Part shown: piece after piece, positions 21,178 through 32,756 of the stretch | How positions within the stretch are numbered: the stretch's first letter is position 1 | Layout: each line of letters begins with the position of its first letter | DNA from: Elymus sibiricus | Lineage: Eukaryota; Streptophyta; Magnoliopsida; Poales; Poaceae | Length of the DNA: 64,000 nucleotides | Assembly: GCA_039707655.1 (NCBI GenBank) | Contig: CM077665.1 | Location: forward strand, 288,490,205-288,554,204 | Direction of reading: 5' to 3' | Translations under genes and position numbers: made by a program | Notes under the pieces: generated by a model | Told to the model about the DNA's origin: nothing | The model's database searches: none | The model's input: only the letters and a program-made list of their open reading frames with translations

Positions 21178-24100
21178 ACTTCAACAAAGTTTCCAAGTTG
21201 CCACGTAAACGCGGGCACAGCTTTCCGAAGGATTTAACCCTGCAGGGGTGCTCCAACTCATCCATCACAAACTAACCACACGCCGGGAATAACCTCGACC
21301 ATTAATCTCGTGATCTTCCTAGGCAATTCCACTGTAAAACCGCAACCTCGAGATAGCCCGAAGTATTATCAGAATACCTCGCACAAGACGCTCGAGAAAG
21401 GTAAAACAAATCCAGCAAGGCCGCCCGGCGTACCGACTAAACCCGATAGGAGCCGCGTATCACGTTCTCAGGGTACGACCGGATGAGCTAGACGTCGGGT
21501 TGGCTGAAACCCCGGGTGACCAGGGGGCGCCGGACATCGCTCGGTTTGGACCAACACTCATGAGGAGCACTGGCCCGGGTGGTTGATTAAATATTCCACA
21601 GGTGCCGGCGGGTCCCTATGCAATTTTAGTTGTTATTAGGCAAATGTAGTACCAATGTTGGGCCTTGCCAGACAAGTTTTATCCTAAAACGAAAATCAAG
21701 GGGGTCCCCATAACAACCCCGAGCATGTTAGGAGCGCTCAATTATGGAACGTAACACCGGTACACAAGTAACTAGGGGCGGCAAAAGTGGAACAAAACAC
21801 CGAGCAAAAGGCCAAGCCTTCCACCTTTTACCAAGTATATATGTGCATTAAATTAAATAGCAATAATATTGTGATATATCAAAATAACCATATTGGCACA
21901 TGGGAACATTGCACCTACAACTAGCAACGCTATACGAAGGGCTGAGCAAGCAGTAACTTAGCCAAACAATGTTTGCTGGGATGTGGAGGGGTTAGAGGCT
22001 TTTCATGGCAATTTGGCAGGCTTGACATACAAGTGGTAGGTAGCGAGACAACGATAGAAACGAGACATCTAGCATCGCAATGATAGTAATGGTATCCAGG
22101 GAAATGGTCATCTTGCCTGAGATCCTACTTGGAAGAAGAATGAGTCCGTGAAGAAGACGAGCCAACATAGTCGAACGAATCCTCACACTCCGAAGCGGTT
22201 TCGGAACTCTATCGAGAAGAAGCAGTCCGGAAACAACAATCAACACATGATAAACACCACAACATATGCATGACATGATGCACAATCAAATATGATGCAT
22301 GTTATGCATGACATGGCAAGCACAACAATCAACTTCTACACATTAAGTGAAGCTCAGTATGCAACGAGTTGCATACTGACGAAACGCCACATTCGAATAT
22401 TTAGTTCACTCTCGTTTAGGTACACGACAATATTAAATGTTATTAAACATGGCAAGAGGTGAAGCATAAGTAAACTACACATCTAGACAAGTTTATTTGA
22501 GGCCGGAAACAACATATAGCATTTCCGAAACGACCCCATATGTTAATTTCGAAATTGGTCCAGATCTGAACTAATCATGTTTTATATTTGTTAAACAGCA
22601 AAACAAAATGCACCATGTGATTCTACTCGTCATTCTACTCGATTTACATATATCGATCATATAAAACGGAGCTACGGCCTAAAAGATATGACCTTCACAA
22701 GATGAACATAACATGAATGCAAAATGCATGAAAATGACAACCACAAACACTTCAAATCATGAATTCAGCAAGTTATTATGAAACTACATGAGATTCTAAG
22801 CAAGTTTCATATGCAACATGTTCAAAACGGAGCTACGGTTCAACAAATACAACCAACACAAGTTTTAGTTGAAATCTGCCCAAAACAGCAAGATAGCATT
22901 TTGCACACATGAAAACAACAAGTTACAATATTCTAACATGCACAAACTAAGCATGGGGCAGTAGCATATAACACACACTTCATTTCATCTTCACATATCA
23001 TACTCAAAAGAGTCATGGATCACATGGTAGGAAGCTCACAACATGGCAACAAAATATACCAGATTAGGACTTGGTGAAAATAACAGGTTTTTAGCATAGC
23101 AGCTTTTTACGAAGGCATATTGGCAGCAGTAAAACTATATGGTACAGGTCATATATTGGCATGAAACTTAACAGCATGGTAGTATACATGATGCACTACA
23201 ATTCATTTCATGGTGTCAAGGTGTAATTATGCATAGAATCATGGCTAGCATCATCACAACATGGCATTGTGAAGAAAACAGATTCTCAGACTTAGTGAAA
23301 ATTAGACTAGACATGTGCAGCAGTTTTTAACGGATTGACATATTGGACAACAGAATTAATTATGATGCTAAACATATTCATGCAAGCTATTGGCACAACA
23401 TGATAGGCAACAACATGCTTAACAAAAGACTCCTTGGTGGCAATCACAAAAGACTCCTAGATCAATAGCAAATCACATGACAACATGGCAACAAAATAAC
23501 AGTTTTCAGACTTAGAAATATTTTGGACCCTCAAAACAGCAGTATTTTATGGCATGTTTACAACAAGAAAATAACACCTAAACATGCATTTCTATAGCAA
23601 CCAAAAATACCAGTGCCTAGCACACATGTCCAAGGGCATATCTCATGTTCAAAATTATTTCATATCATGCATGCATTAAATCACACGAAAATAACAAAAG
23701 GGCATCATAGCAAAATAATCATGCACACAAAAATGCTCAAATAACAAAACTAATTGCACAGGTAAATTCTATGGATTTTCTACCCCAAAATCATATATAA
23801 TATGTGGTTTTTTTACTATAAAACAAATGACACAACATTTATGCGAGATTAGGACATAACCCATTTTCGCAAGTCACGTATGCAACTTAAATGCAACCAC
23901 CACGTCAAGCATTTTTAGCATGCATGAAAATGCGATAGAAATAATCTATACATTTTACATATATAGTTTGATCAATCCCGATGCACGGTTAAATATATAT
24001 ACGCAATACAAAATATGGCATTCATGTGAATTCCAAGAAAATTGCATGTTAGACATTTTAAACATTTAAAAAAAATGTGGGATATAATTAAGTCTGGATG

Positions 24101-24466
24101 AGGTGGTCGTCGGCGGCGCACTCCTACGGCCCTCCGGTTGCGACGAAATTTGGTAGGCGGTCTACCTACAATATAATAAGACAGCACGCCAAGTTTCGAC
24201 CCAATCCGAGGATATTTTATACGAACTTTTAAAACAATATTTTATCGTTGCCGCGGGCGCGTGCGTGTGTGGTTGGACTCAAAACGGTCGATGACACGAA
24301 CGGAGAGAACCGGCAACTATGATCGGATGCAAATTTTCGAAAATGAGTGACGATGATATGCAGATGATGCGAATGATGCGATGATGAATGCGATAACCAA
24401 ACGAATCACACGACGACAACGGAATAAATGGGGAATCTTCTGGAGCATCGGTCCCGGGCTTTTACA
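21178..24466 (-). repeat. LARD2 5' LTR, outer segment
   Basis: Continues the LTR beyond element A and ends GGGCTTTTACA next to GCCGA. It retains about 616 bases (23073-23688) deleted from the 3' LTR but lacks the GC-rich island (3' LTR about 9739-10466), with the deletion point near 24093. LTR lengths without A are therefore about 4.0 and 4.1 kb despite different content. Confidence 0.9.
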
Positions 24467-24471
24467 GCCGA
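24467..24471. repeat. Target site duplication of LARD2, right copy (GCCGA)
   Basis: Exact match to 6710-6714. Confidence 0.95.
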
Positions 24472-24666
24472 CTTGGCCAGGCGATGTCTCTCCGCGGAGC
24501 CGCACCATATCATGGTCCGCCCCCACTCATTGGAGTCATCTGCCCTCGACGGAATCACCGGGGCGAGGTCCCCGTCCTTGGCTATGGTGGACTCTGAGAG
24601 CGCCGGCGAGATAGGAGCAGAAGCCGAGCTCTGGGCTTTGGGTATCGACTTGCCGGCGGGAGCCAT
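24467..24666 (-). pseudogene. Element C aORF, N-terminal exon part split off by LARD2
   Basis: ATG at 24666-24664 opens a frame beginning MAPAGK, with a serine/alanine-rich start and then IAKDGDL. The equivalents in D (ATG 39754) and F (ATG 62658) begin MAPAGK and MAPGGK and share the IAK-(D/E)-(E/G)-DL segment, which supports the start. The frame runs to the LARD2 boundary and would resume at 6714. No upstream in-frame ATG is conserved. Confidence 0.85.
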
Positions 24667-24965
24667 TGAGAAGCTTTTGGGGCCAAGGTAGCAAGAAGGA
24701 GGATGGAGCGGTGCTGAGATCTGGGGAGGTTCTCGCAAGGGATGGAGATCTGGAAAGAAGATCAAGGGCACGGAAGAGGAAAGCAATAATGGCTCGGCGC
24801 TGGACGTTAGGCTTTTGTCGGTTCGGGCAGTTGCCGAGGAGACACGGGGCGGGGACGCCCGCGCCCCACCAAGCACCGCACGCCAAACCTAGCCCGCATG
24901 CAATAAGGGCCCGCGGCGCTCCGGGCCATCTTCTTCGGCTCCGCCTCGGAGCCGGCTCGAGCACG

Positions 24966-24984
24966 CCTTGGGCCCGGGGGCTAC
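24966..24984 (+). promoter_or_regulatory. Element C polypurine-type tract
   Basis: CTTGGGCCCGGGGGCTAC precedes the 3' LTR start TGTCGGCG; D has the same at 40046-40064. Confidence 0.65.
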
Positions 24985-25807
24985 TGTCGGCGCTGGATAC
25001 CGGGTTACCCAGACTTACCTGCCTGCGGCCCAGGGCGTGGCCCACCTGGCGATCTGTACGGTCCCGCGCGGCTTCACTCTGGGCAAGACCCTCACTAGAG
25101 TCCCACCCTCGTGAGAAGGACAGTGCCAAGGCGGAGAGGGGAGGCCTCCTCATGAGCGGCGTAGATCCCTATGCAACGCTAGGCCTCAGGAGGTCAAAGG
25201 TGATGACAGCCGGGCCAGGCGGTCGCTAGCGCACTAGACGGAACAGTTTCCCCTTTGGTGCAAAGGAGACAAGTACGAACACGGGTTCCCAAGGAGCCCC
25301 ACCAAAGGTTTCCATTCCGGTACAACAAGACCGGGTCAGCGAGCACGGCAGGACGGATGTCACCGGCGAGCCCACCACCGCGTCACCACCACCTACTTTG
25401 CAAGCGAAGACCACCTTTCGTCAGGATAAGATGTACCTCCTGTCCCCTTTCAAATTTGGCCGTTGTGGGATCCCTTCCCGCCATTGCGATAAGGGAAGAG
25501 GACCTGGGCCGCTATAAATAGAGGCTAGACAGCCCGGTAGAGAGGGACGAAGCGACCACCCCGCAAAGACACCACTGTAATAGTTCATCCACCAACGTCC
25601 TCGTGAGGCAATCCACCAAAGGCAGGAGTAGGGTTTTACGCTTCGCAGCGGCCCGAACCTGGGTAAACTCTTGTGTGCCATCGTCTCCCTCGCCATCGAG
25701 CGGGGTTATCGTGTTGTTAGCTTGGAAGGGGCGAAGCTGTTGGGGAATCTTCGCACACGCCCCTGCGTTCGAATTCCTTAGTGTTTTGCGGAGCCCGAAA
25801 TCCGACA
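24985..25807 (+). repeat. Element C 3' LTR (823 bases)
   Basis: TGTCGGCGCTGG...AATCCGACA. It aligns along its length to the two D LTRs (26725-27621, 40065-40974) but is more diverged and shorter. TATA candidate TATAAATA at 25513-25520. Confidence 0.9.
25513..25520 (+). promoter_or_regulatory. TATA box candidate, element C LTR
   Basis: GCTATAAATAGAGGCTAG occupies the position of CTATATATAGAGGCTAG in D LTRs (27257 and 40610). Confidence 0.65.
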
Positions 25808-26719
25808 GCCGCCCCAAGTAAGAAGAAAAATAAGGCGGCCGAAGAAGAGTCGTCTCAAATGGACGAAACAGCTGCCACTGATACCTGATCAGAGGTAAAT
25901 TTTATCTCTTGTTTGCATTTCATTGACTCTAGTTGACGCCTCTTCTTCTTAGGGCGATGTCAAAACAAGCCGTGCAGGCGATGTTGAGGTAATTTCCATT
26001 TCCTCCGACTAAGAACCCTTGTCCCCAATGAAAACAAGGCGGGTTGTTCGAAAGGTAAGCTTCTCACACCCGGACGCTTATCTAGATCCTCACTTTGTTT
26101 TGAAGAAAACCAGCAAAAGTCTAGGCGTCAAACCCGGAGTGGGAGTGGCGAGCTTGTCGGCGGCTTACCAGATAAGTTAACTGCCCGCAAACGACCAACC
26201 AAGGTATTTAATGCTCCAATTCTCCAAGGAGGTTTTGACTTGATGTGTCAACCTTAATTCCTAGATTTTGATTTATCAGGAGTCGCCACCTTCGTCGGGC
26301 GACTCTACCGCGTCCAAACTAGCACCCTTCGTCATCAATCCTGGGTAAATTCCTCTTGTTATTTTGCCTGTGTGAGTAGACTATTGTCTCTACCCATGCC
26401 TTATACTGCACTATTTATTCTGCAGGGCTAAGGCCAAGAAAAGGAAAACTGACGGGTCTTCTGTTAACCCTGAAGTCCTTCAGCCGGAGATTCCTGATCT
26501 GGCGGCTCCTGAAGTTCATGCTGATCAATCTGAAGATCCTCAGGAGGTCCAAACCGACTTACCTCCTCCGTCTGAGCCGGCCAGCACTGACACTGTGAAT
26601 GTTGAAGCTACTCCGGGAGCCAATATTAATCCGCCTGATCCTCCTATGGAAACTAAAGATGCCCCTCAAGAGGTTATTATTACTGGGGCGAGTTACACCG
26701 CTCCTGAGGTCTCTAGGGT
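25808..26719 (+). pseudogene. Element B aORF, exons on the left side
   Basis: Five exons with canonical splice signals can be read: to 25894, 25953-26054, 26114-26203, 26280-26344 and 26426 onward. Donors are GTAAAT, GTAAGC, GTATTT and GTAAAT; acceptors include TTCTTAG and TCTGCAG. The exon products are lysine-rich (KKKNKAAEE), acidic, and proline/glutamate-rich (AKAKKRKT then many Pro/Glu/Val), a low-complexity linker as in other aORFs. In-frame stops at about 25887 and in exon 2 show decay. The last exon is cut by D at 26724 and resumes at 40980 in the same frame. C cuts the upstream side at 25807. Confidence 0.7.
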
Positions 26720-26724
26720 GTTAG
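26720..26724. repeat. Target site duplication of element D, left copy (GTTAG)
   Basis: Exact match to 40975-40979; removal of D and one copy restores the B aORF frame. Confidence 0.95.
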
Positions 26725-27621
26725 TGTCGGCGTTCTGGGAACGGGGGTACCCAGACCTGCCTGCCCGCGGCCCAGGGCATGGCCCAAGCACAGCCAGACG
26801 CAGCCCCACTCAAGACAAGGCCCTCGCGAGGACCCTAGGCTCGCGAGGAGGAGCAGCATCAAGACCGACAAAGGATGGGCCTCCCCAGGTCCCCTCCGGA
26901 GCGGCGGAGATCTCTATGCAGGACCCGGCCTCAGGAGTCAAGGGTGACGCAAGGACAGACAGGCGGGCACCAGAGCGCCAGGCGGTGCAGTTTCCCCTTT
27001 GGTGCAAAGGGGGCAAGGACGTACGCGGGTTCCCAAAGCACCCCCCAAAGGTTTCCATTCCGGTGCAACAAGACCACGACCACGAGCCCCGCAGGACGGA
27101 TGTCATCGCCGAGCCCACATCTGCATCATCGACAGCTACTTTGTAGGCGAAGACCGCCTTTGGACAGGGCGGGATGTACTCCTGTCCCCCTTCAAATTTG
27201 GCCGTTGTGGGATCCCTTCTCTCCATTGCGATAAGGGAAGAGGACCCGTGCCACCGCTATATATAGAGGCTAGGCTGCACCGTAGAGCGAGGCCGGAGAC
27301 CAGCCGATCCACTTAACCCACCACAAAGCCAGCGGAGGGCCAAGAACACCTCAGGGACGCCCTCGCGAGGCTCCTCAACCTTGTACAAGTTCATCCACCG
27401 CACCTCCACGAGAGGCAATCCACCAAAGCAGGAGTAGGGTATTACACTTCACAGCGGCCCGAACCTGGGTAAACCACCGTGTTCATCTTCTTCCTCGTCA
27501 TCGTGCGAGTTCGTCGTCTAAGCCATCGAGTAGTGACCTAGGTAGGGTGAGGCTGCAGGGAATCTTCGCACACACCCCTGTGTTAGAACCTTGAGTGTTT
27601 TGCGGAGCCCTAAATCCGACA
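26725..27621 (+). repeat. Element D 5' LTR
   Basis: 897 bases. TATA candidate CTATATATAG at 27257-27266. Confidence 0.93.
27257..27266 (+). promoter_or_regulatory. TATA box candidate, element D 5' LTR
   Basis: CTATATATAG about 365 bases before the end of the LTR. It is conserved at 40610-40619 in the 3' LTR. Confidence 0.7.
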
Positions 27622-27623
27622 TT

Positions 27624-27641
27624 TGGCGTGCTAGGTAGGGG
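27624..27641 (+). promoter_or_regulatory. Element D primer binding site
   Basis: TGGCGTGCTAGGTAGGGG starts two bases after the LTR. Location and the TGG start fit a PBS; the tRNA is not assigned. Confidence 0.65.
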
Positions 27642-27691
27642 CGTGTCGGAGTCTTCCCCAAGCCAAGATCTCCTCCCACCTTGCCGTTCCG

Positions 27692-28725
27692 ATGTCTGAC
27701 GCTCGCCGAGCCCGCGCCGAGCCCCGAGCTACCCGCGTCGCCCAGACGACACCTGTGGGCCACGTCGACGCGCGCCGGTCACCCTCGCCTGTGGCCAACG
27801 CCGCCACAGGCCCGGACGCCCACGAGCAACATGACTCCTCCCAGCCGGTCACCGCGCAGCGCGACGGCCACACCGCCACACCGTCGATCGTTCCAGCTTC
27901 CGGGTCGTCCTCCCACTCTCGGCCCGGACCGGTGCGCGGTTCGGGTGCACTCGCCATGGCAAACGAGCTGCTCCGCTACCGCCCTGCCCCCAACCGCTAC
28001 GACGATTGGATTTGGCGCATGGCGGAGCTCGTCAGTGCTGCCGGCGATGCTTCAACGCTCTCCTACTCGCTTCGACCTTGACCTTCCCTGGCAGACGATG
28101 TGGCCCACGATGCGCCGCCGCCCCCTCCGCAACGCGACGTCGACCCCAAGCCCAGGCGAGAAGCGTGCCCCCGCGACCAGCCCCGCGAACTGGGAGCAAG
28201 GGCAAGAGAGGAAGTAAGCTGCCAGGTGGTTCCCCGGCCGCGCGTCGACGCACGTGCGCTCCCCGCGCTGCCGACCCAACGCCGCGACCGGGCACCACTC
28301 CAGGTGGCCCCACAGGAGCATCAAGACTGGGTCCCTCCCGCGCACGCAGCACCCGTCGAGCCGGTGGGGTGCCTCGCCATCGCCCCGTAGCTCCACCCAA
28401 CCGCGTGGCCTTGCAAGTTCAAGCCTGACCTACCCCCTCGCTACGACGGCACCCCGGATCCCGCTGAGTTCCTACAGCTCTACTCGCTGAGCATCCGGGT
28501 GGCCGGTGGAGACGACAAGGTCATGGCGTGCTGGTTCCCCATGGCGCTCAAAGGTTGCGCGCTCTCTTGGCGCCTCAACCTCCCGGAGGGGTCCATCACC
28601 TCCTGGGACGACCTGCGCAAGCGTTTCGTCGCCAACTTCCAAGGCACCCGCGACCGCGCACTCACCATGAACGACCTATGGCGTGTAAAGCAGCAGGACG
28701 GGGAGACCCTGCACAAGTTCATACA
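27692..28725 (+). pseudogene. Element D gag, N-terminal part
   Basis: The frame opens at ATG 27692 (MSDARRARAEPR), 70 bases after the LTR. A proline/alanine/arginine-rich N-terminus is followed by the retrotransposon gag domain at about 28420-28725, with SWRLNLPEGS, SWDDLRKRF and NFQGTRDR. In-frame stops (TGA 28079-28081, TAG 28388-28390) interrupt it. Solo LTR E splits it after HKFI; the domain resumes at 32757. This part matches C at position 3 onward. Confidence 0.85.
28721..28725. repeat. Target site duplication of solo LTR E, left copy (ATACA)
   Basis: ATACA here, ATAGA at 32752-32756. Element C, uninterrupted, reads ATACAGCGC at the same gag position. Confidence 0.85.
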
Positions 28726-31700
28726 TGTAACACCCTGGTTTTCGCTCCGTTTTTTTTCCTTCGCGGGATTTGACTCCCGTCTTTTTTTTCTCGGTGTTAT
28801 CGGATTTCTCTAGCTCTTCGGTATATGAAGATGGTCATCTAGCCTTGCTTTTTCCCATCCAACCAGAGATTATCTCCAGTTCCCCCCCCCCTTGCCACCC
28901 AAGATCCATCTCAGGACTTTGTCATCAGAACTCTACCTTCCGAGTTGCCGGAAGGGAAACCCTGATCCTTCCAGTTACAAAGGAACCCCAATTTCCTTTG
29001 ATCTTCTGCCTCCCAAACTTTTCCCAGTGATCATCCTTCATCTATAAACCCTGGATATGCAAAAATATTGCCAAGTCATTTGCAATATTTTTCATTTATA
29101 ATTAATTCCTTTTTCTGTCAGTTAGAGGAATTAAATCCAGGAAAATATCTATCCATCTCCAGAGTTCATGAAAACTTGTGGAGATATTCTTTGTGATCAT
29201 TTTGGGAAAATTTTCCATAATTAAATAAGGAAAATTGTCTTTTCCTATTTAATGCCAATATTGCATTTTGGGCAGTTTCTAAAGGAACTACCATTTTGGT
29301 AGCTAGGAAAAATCCCAAATAAATTGTGGAGCTTCTCATATCCATATCTTCCCCATTTCCACCAAGATCCCAAGTTCCATAGTTCAAATTTTGAGCACCA
29401 CATCAATTTGCAAATTCTGTCCAGTTTTGCAAATTGCAAAGTAAGTGCTCTATTCCTTGATCTATTTGAGCTGAAATTTTTCATGGTGGTTAACATTGGT
29501 AAATCACCCATGGAAACCAAAAATCAGCTCAATTCATCTATCCATGTTTCCCCAGCAATTTTTCCAAGTTCCTATCCATTTGAAAGCACTGTGAAGGAAG
29601 TACCACTTTGGTGTACCCAAATGGTATGAAATTTTACCAGTGCCTTCATGCTCCTAAATCATGACCCTAGACCAATTTCTAGCCCAATCCACTCAGCCAT
29701 TTAAGCCCAGCTTCAAATTCTAGTTTCTGGACCAATTCTTGGTTTGTGAAGGAAGTGTATGCAAATGGATCCTAAATGATTTAAAATTTTGCCAGCATAT
29801 ACTCCTTCCTACCCTATCTAAGTGTGACAAAGATCCAGCTTCTCCCCTTCATCCATTTCTCCAGAACCAACCACAAACACCTTTATGTCAGGAACCTTTC
29901 TAGAGCCTCTAGTCCATTCCAGGGAAGATGAGATCAAACCAGAGGCATGGGATCCCTCCTGGATCTCAGGACGACGCAATGGACAAGGTGTTGGGTCAAG
30001 TCGTTCTACAGAGCACGTTTTGGCGTGGTGACCACGTGGCTGGCATAGCCAAATGCGTGCTCTGCACGCCGGGGCCCTCGGCCACCGTCAACACAGCGCG
30101 CTCGCGCCACCGCGGCGTGTCTCGACTTGTCCAGCACCTCCGCGACATCCTAGAACCCCTCTGGACCCTTCTTCCCCCTCCTCGTTCCTTCTCCTCGCGC
30201 CACGGCGGTCGCCGTCATGCCTCTGTTCCGCCCGTGACACTCTTTCGTCTTCCTCCTCTCTCCCTTGGCCTCTTCCGCGCTGAGCTATCCCATCGCCCTG
30301 TTGCTCGTCAGGTCGGCCGCTTCCCGACGCCGGGCACCAGCCTGAGCCATCGCCTCCGTGCTCCAGTGCCGCGGCCAGCTCATCGCGCGGCATCCTTATC
30401 GGTTCGCCGCCGTCCGGCTATATAAAGCCATCCCCGGGTTCCCCTCGAGCTCACCCCTCCTCCTCCTCACCCTCTAGACCACTCCCGCAACCCCGCCCGG
30501 TCGAGCCCCTGGCCGGAGCATGGCAATTTCGCCGGATCTCCACTCTCTGCCTCCGCCCGCGAACCCCTCCTCTGGCCCTCCCTTGTGCTCGTGGAGGTGC
30601 CTACTGGAGGCGCCACTCTCCGGCGAACCCGCCCCTGCCCTCGCCTGGCCTCCTGGCCAACCGGAACCTCGAGCCCGAGCTCACCGGAGCTGCCCTCCGC
30701 CGCGGCCGACGTCTTGCCTAACTGCGAGCTCCCCGGCGTCCAACTCCTGCATCATTGGGTGCGCCGTGACGAGGGGGTTACTCCGGTGGTCCGAGCTCCA
30801 CCGGAGGTGGCCGAACTTGGCCGGCCGCACGCCGGCGCTGGCGGCCTCCCTCTGCCTGCGAGCGGGAGTTGGGAAAGGAGAGGGGAGCGGGAGGAGAGGA
30901 AAGAGAGAGCTGACAGGTGGGCCCCGACCCCGCCCGTCAGTGAGAGAGGCATCCGCCAGCGTGGATAAGTGGAAGCGTAAATTCAAAAGTACGCTTTCAT
31001 CTCTGAAAAGCGCATTTCCTTAGCACTTCGGCTTGAAATGCGCTTCTCTGTGCAGAAGGTGTATTTCTTTCAAATACGTTTTCTGTTTTATCCACCAAGG
31101 GCCTGTTTGTGGAGGAATTTTTGCAGATTGGTCCCTGATTTTCCACCTCTCATATCTTTTCATCCGTGACTCCAATTCTGGTGATTCCAACGCTCACCTC
31201 TTCGTCTCGTCAAGCCTGTTCTTTTGGTGTCATTTCCACAAGGTGGTCACATAGTGGAAATTACCATTTTGCCCTTGCCTCTTATGAGCCCCCTCCGAGA
31301 GAGAACCATTCTGGCGTATCATTCCGCGGCTTCACCACACTGCTTTCCAGAGTATTCCTTCACCCCCAGGCAAGCCGACCATCTGACATATGCTCTAAAG
31401 CATCCCTCTGTGTTATTCTTGCGTGTTTACTCATTGATTATACCTGTGATAGAAATAATTTAATTCCTATTGCATTGCACCTACTGTTTCATCACTTTCA
31501 TACTTCATAGTAAACTGAGTAAATGCCTAGTTGCTGCACTCATAAGTTATTGTGGCGAACCACATGCCTACTAAATGAAACATAGGCGGTTGATCTAGAG
31601 TCACCTGTCCGGGCTTATCCGTGCAGCCACATTTGCCGGTATGGGACGGCCTTGACTTGGTCTGACTGCGTGATCTTTCATCGTTACCTCCAAAGAGGGA

Positions 31701-32751
31701 AGGTTATGCGCGCGTCCTACCCTGGCCCGGTAGGCGGCGCTAACCTTGTGAGCCCAGTTGTTGTTTGGTTATTGGGACCGTCCCCGTTTGGGACACTAAT
31801 CCCTGTTTGGGATTACCTAGTTTGGCCACGACGGTGGCAGGTGTCATGAGGACACAGGGGCCACCCAAGGCATGCCTCCGGGGGAGGATGAGTGCCGGTG
31901 GTACGATGGGAGAGTCACGGGTCAGGCAGGTTCTGTTGAAGCAACGCTGGTCCACCCGAGTGGGATTGCGAGGCCAGGTGCTTCATGGTGTGGGTAAAGT
32001 GGGCAACCTCTGCAGAGTGTAAAATCTATTCAAATAGCCGCGTCCACGGTATTGGACATCCCGTCCAGACCTCAGTAGGTGGTCAACCGTAATAATGATA
32101 ATAATGATGGAAGAACTCGTCTTGAGCAGACATCACGTGATGTCAGGAATATGATATGTTAGCCATGGGATGGCTATGAGATGAGTGGTCGGATGACCCA
32201 TGATTGGGATTGGATTTGGATCAGACTCAGATTGATTCGTGAGAATGATCGGAGTATGGAATATTTACTTAGTATGCTTTACTTTACCATATTTATTTCA
32301 GTGGATATCTTGCTAGATAATCCTGTTATGCCATGATAGTTAATATTGCTCTGATAACAAATGCATGCTTGAATGCCATGGATTGCTTTGCCTGGTGTAT
32401 ATGTTAGTTTGGTTTGCTTGCGAGTACATTCAAAAGTACTCAGCGGCCTTTAACATGGCCAGGTTCACATAAGGATCCGTCATCCGTCGACGAAGAGCCA
32501 GAGCATTCGCAGGCTAGAAGAGTAACCTAGTCAAATCCCTGTGGATTGGAGCCGCACCAAGACCATGCTGCCTTAGATAGAGCTTTTCTGCGGCCATCGC
32601 CGTTGTAACATATCCCCTGTAAGACTCATATATCCATTAATAGAAATGCCTGTGTTCATGATACTTGTCGTAAATGCATGCCAGAGTGATTTCCAGGGCT
32701 GGTATGCGTGGCGACCGTCTGGCTACAGTGGTAATCAGGCGGGGCGCCACA
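28726..32751 (+). mobile_element. E: 4.0 kb solo LTR, Tekay-like chromovirus type
   Basis: The insert has TGTAACACCC...GCGCCACA ends and a 5-base target duplication with one mismatch. It has no PBS, PPT, second LTR or coding region, so a solo LTR left by LTR-LTR recombination is the best reading. AT-rich arms surround a GC-rich block (about 30050-30960) with a TATA box at 30419. Tekay-group LTRs are about this long, start TGTAACACCC and have a GCGAGTACATTCAAAAGTACTC-like motif (about 32421), seen here. Small ORFs in it are not genes I recognise. The family name is from memory. Confidence 0.75.
30419..30426 (+). promoter_or_regulatory. TATA box in solo LTR E
   Basis: GGCTATATAAAGCC, followed by a CT-rich stretch with GC-rich surroundings; a good core-promoter match on the LTR's strand. 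Confidence 0.65.
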
Positions 32752-32756
32752 ATAGA
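32752..32756. repeat. Target site duplication of solo LTR E, right copy (ATAGA)
   Basis: One base different from ATACA at 28721-28725. Confidence 0.8.

Larger units (their letters stand above)
6715..24466 (-). mobile_element. LARD2: Sukkula/Erika-like large retrotransposon derivative (contains element A)
   Basis: A complete non-autonomous LTR retrotransposon in minus orientation. It has a 3' LTR (6715-10839), a non-coding internal domain (10840-13849) and a 5' LTR (13850-24466) interrupted by element A. Ends are TG...CA and the flanking duplication GCCGA is perfect. The primer site matches the tRNA-Met type. Without A it is about 11.1 kb. No ORF resembles gag or pol. It shares end sequences, PBS, PPT and internal domain with LARD1 at 41247-53972. 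The architecture (4-5 kb LTRs, about 3 kb non-coding core) fits the LARD class described in barley; Sukkula/Erika is my closest family name. Confidence 0.93.
1..25807 (+). mobile_element. Element C: Tat/Retand-like Ty3/Gypsy retrotransposon, 5' end outside window
   Basis: The element enters the window inside gag and ends with a 3' LTR at 24985-25807. In order it holds gag, protease, a short RT remnant, a repeat-rich non-coding stretch, and an antisense ORF (aORF) on the minus strand. LARD2 (6715-24466) is inserted in the aORF, so only about 8 kb here belongs to C itself. Its sequence is collinear with element D from 28439 onward, which shows what is missing. Apart from a short RT remnant, no RT, RNase H or integrase is present. 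The aORF on the strand opposite gag is a known trait of Tat-lineage elements in grasses. The 5' LTR and left target duplication lie outside the window; the right flank is GCCGC (25808-25812). Confidence 0.88.

Noticed and set aside
6715..24466. Two separate LARD fragments flanking element A
   Set aside because: The LTR sequence is continuous across A once the duplication is removed, and outer ends share GCCGA.
29928..31023. GC-rich ORFs at 29928-31023 as a host gene
   Set aside because: They lie within the 4 kb solo LTR E, overlap on both strands and show no domain; the GC island also holds the LTR TATA box.
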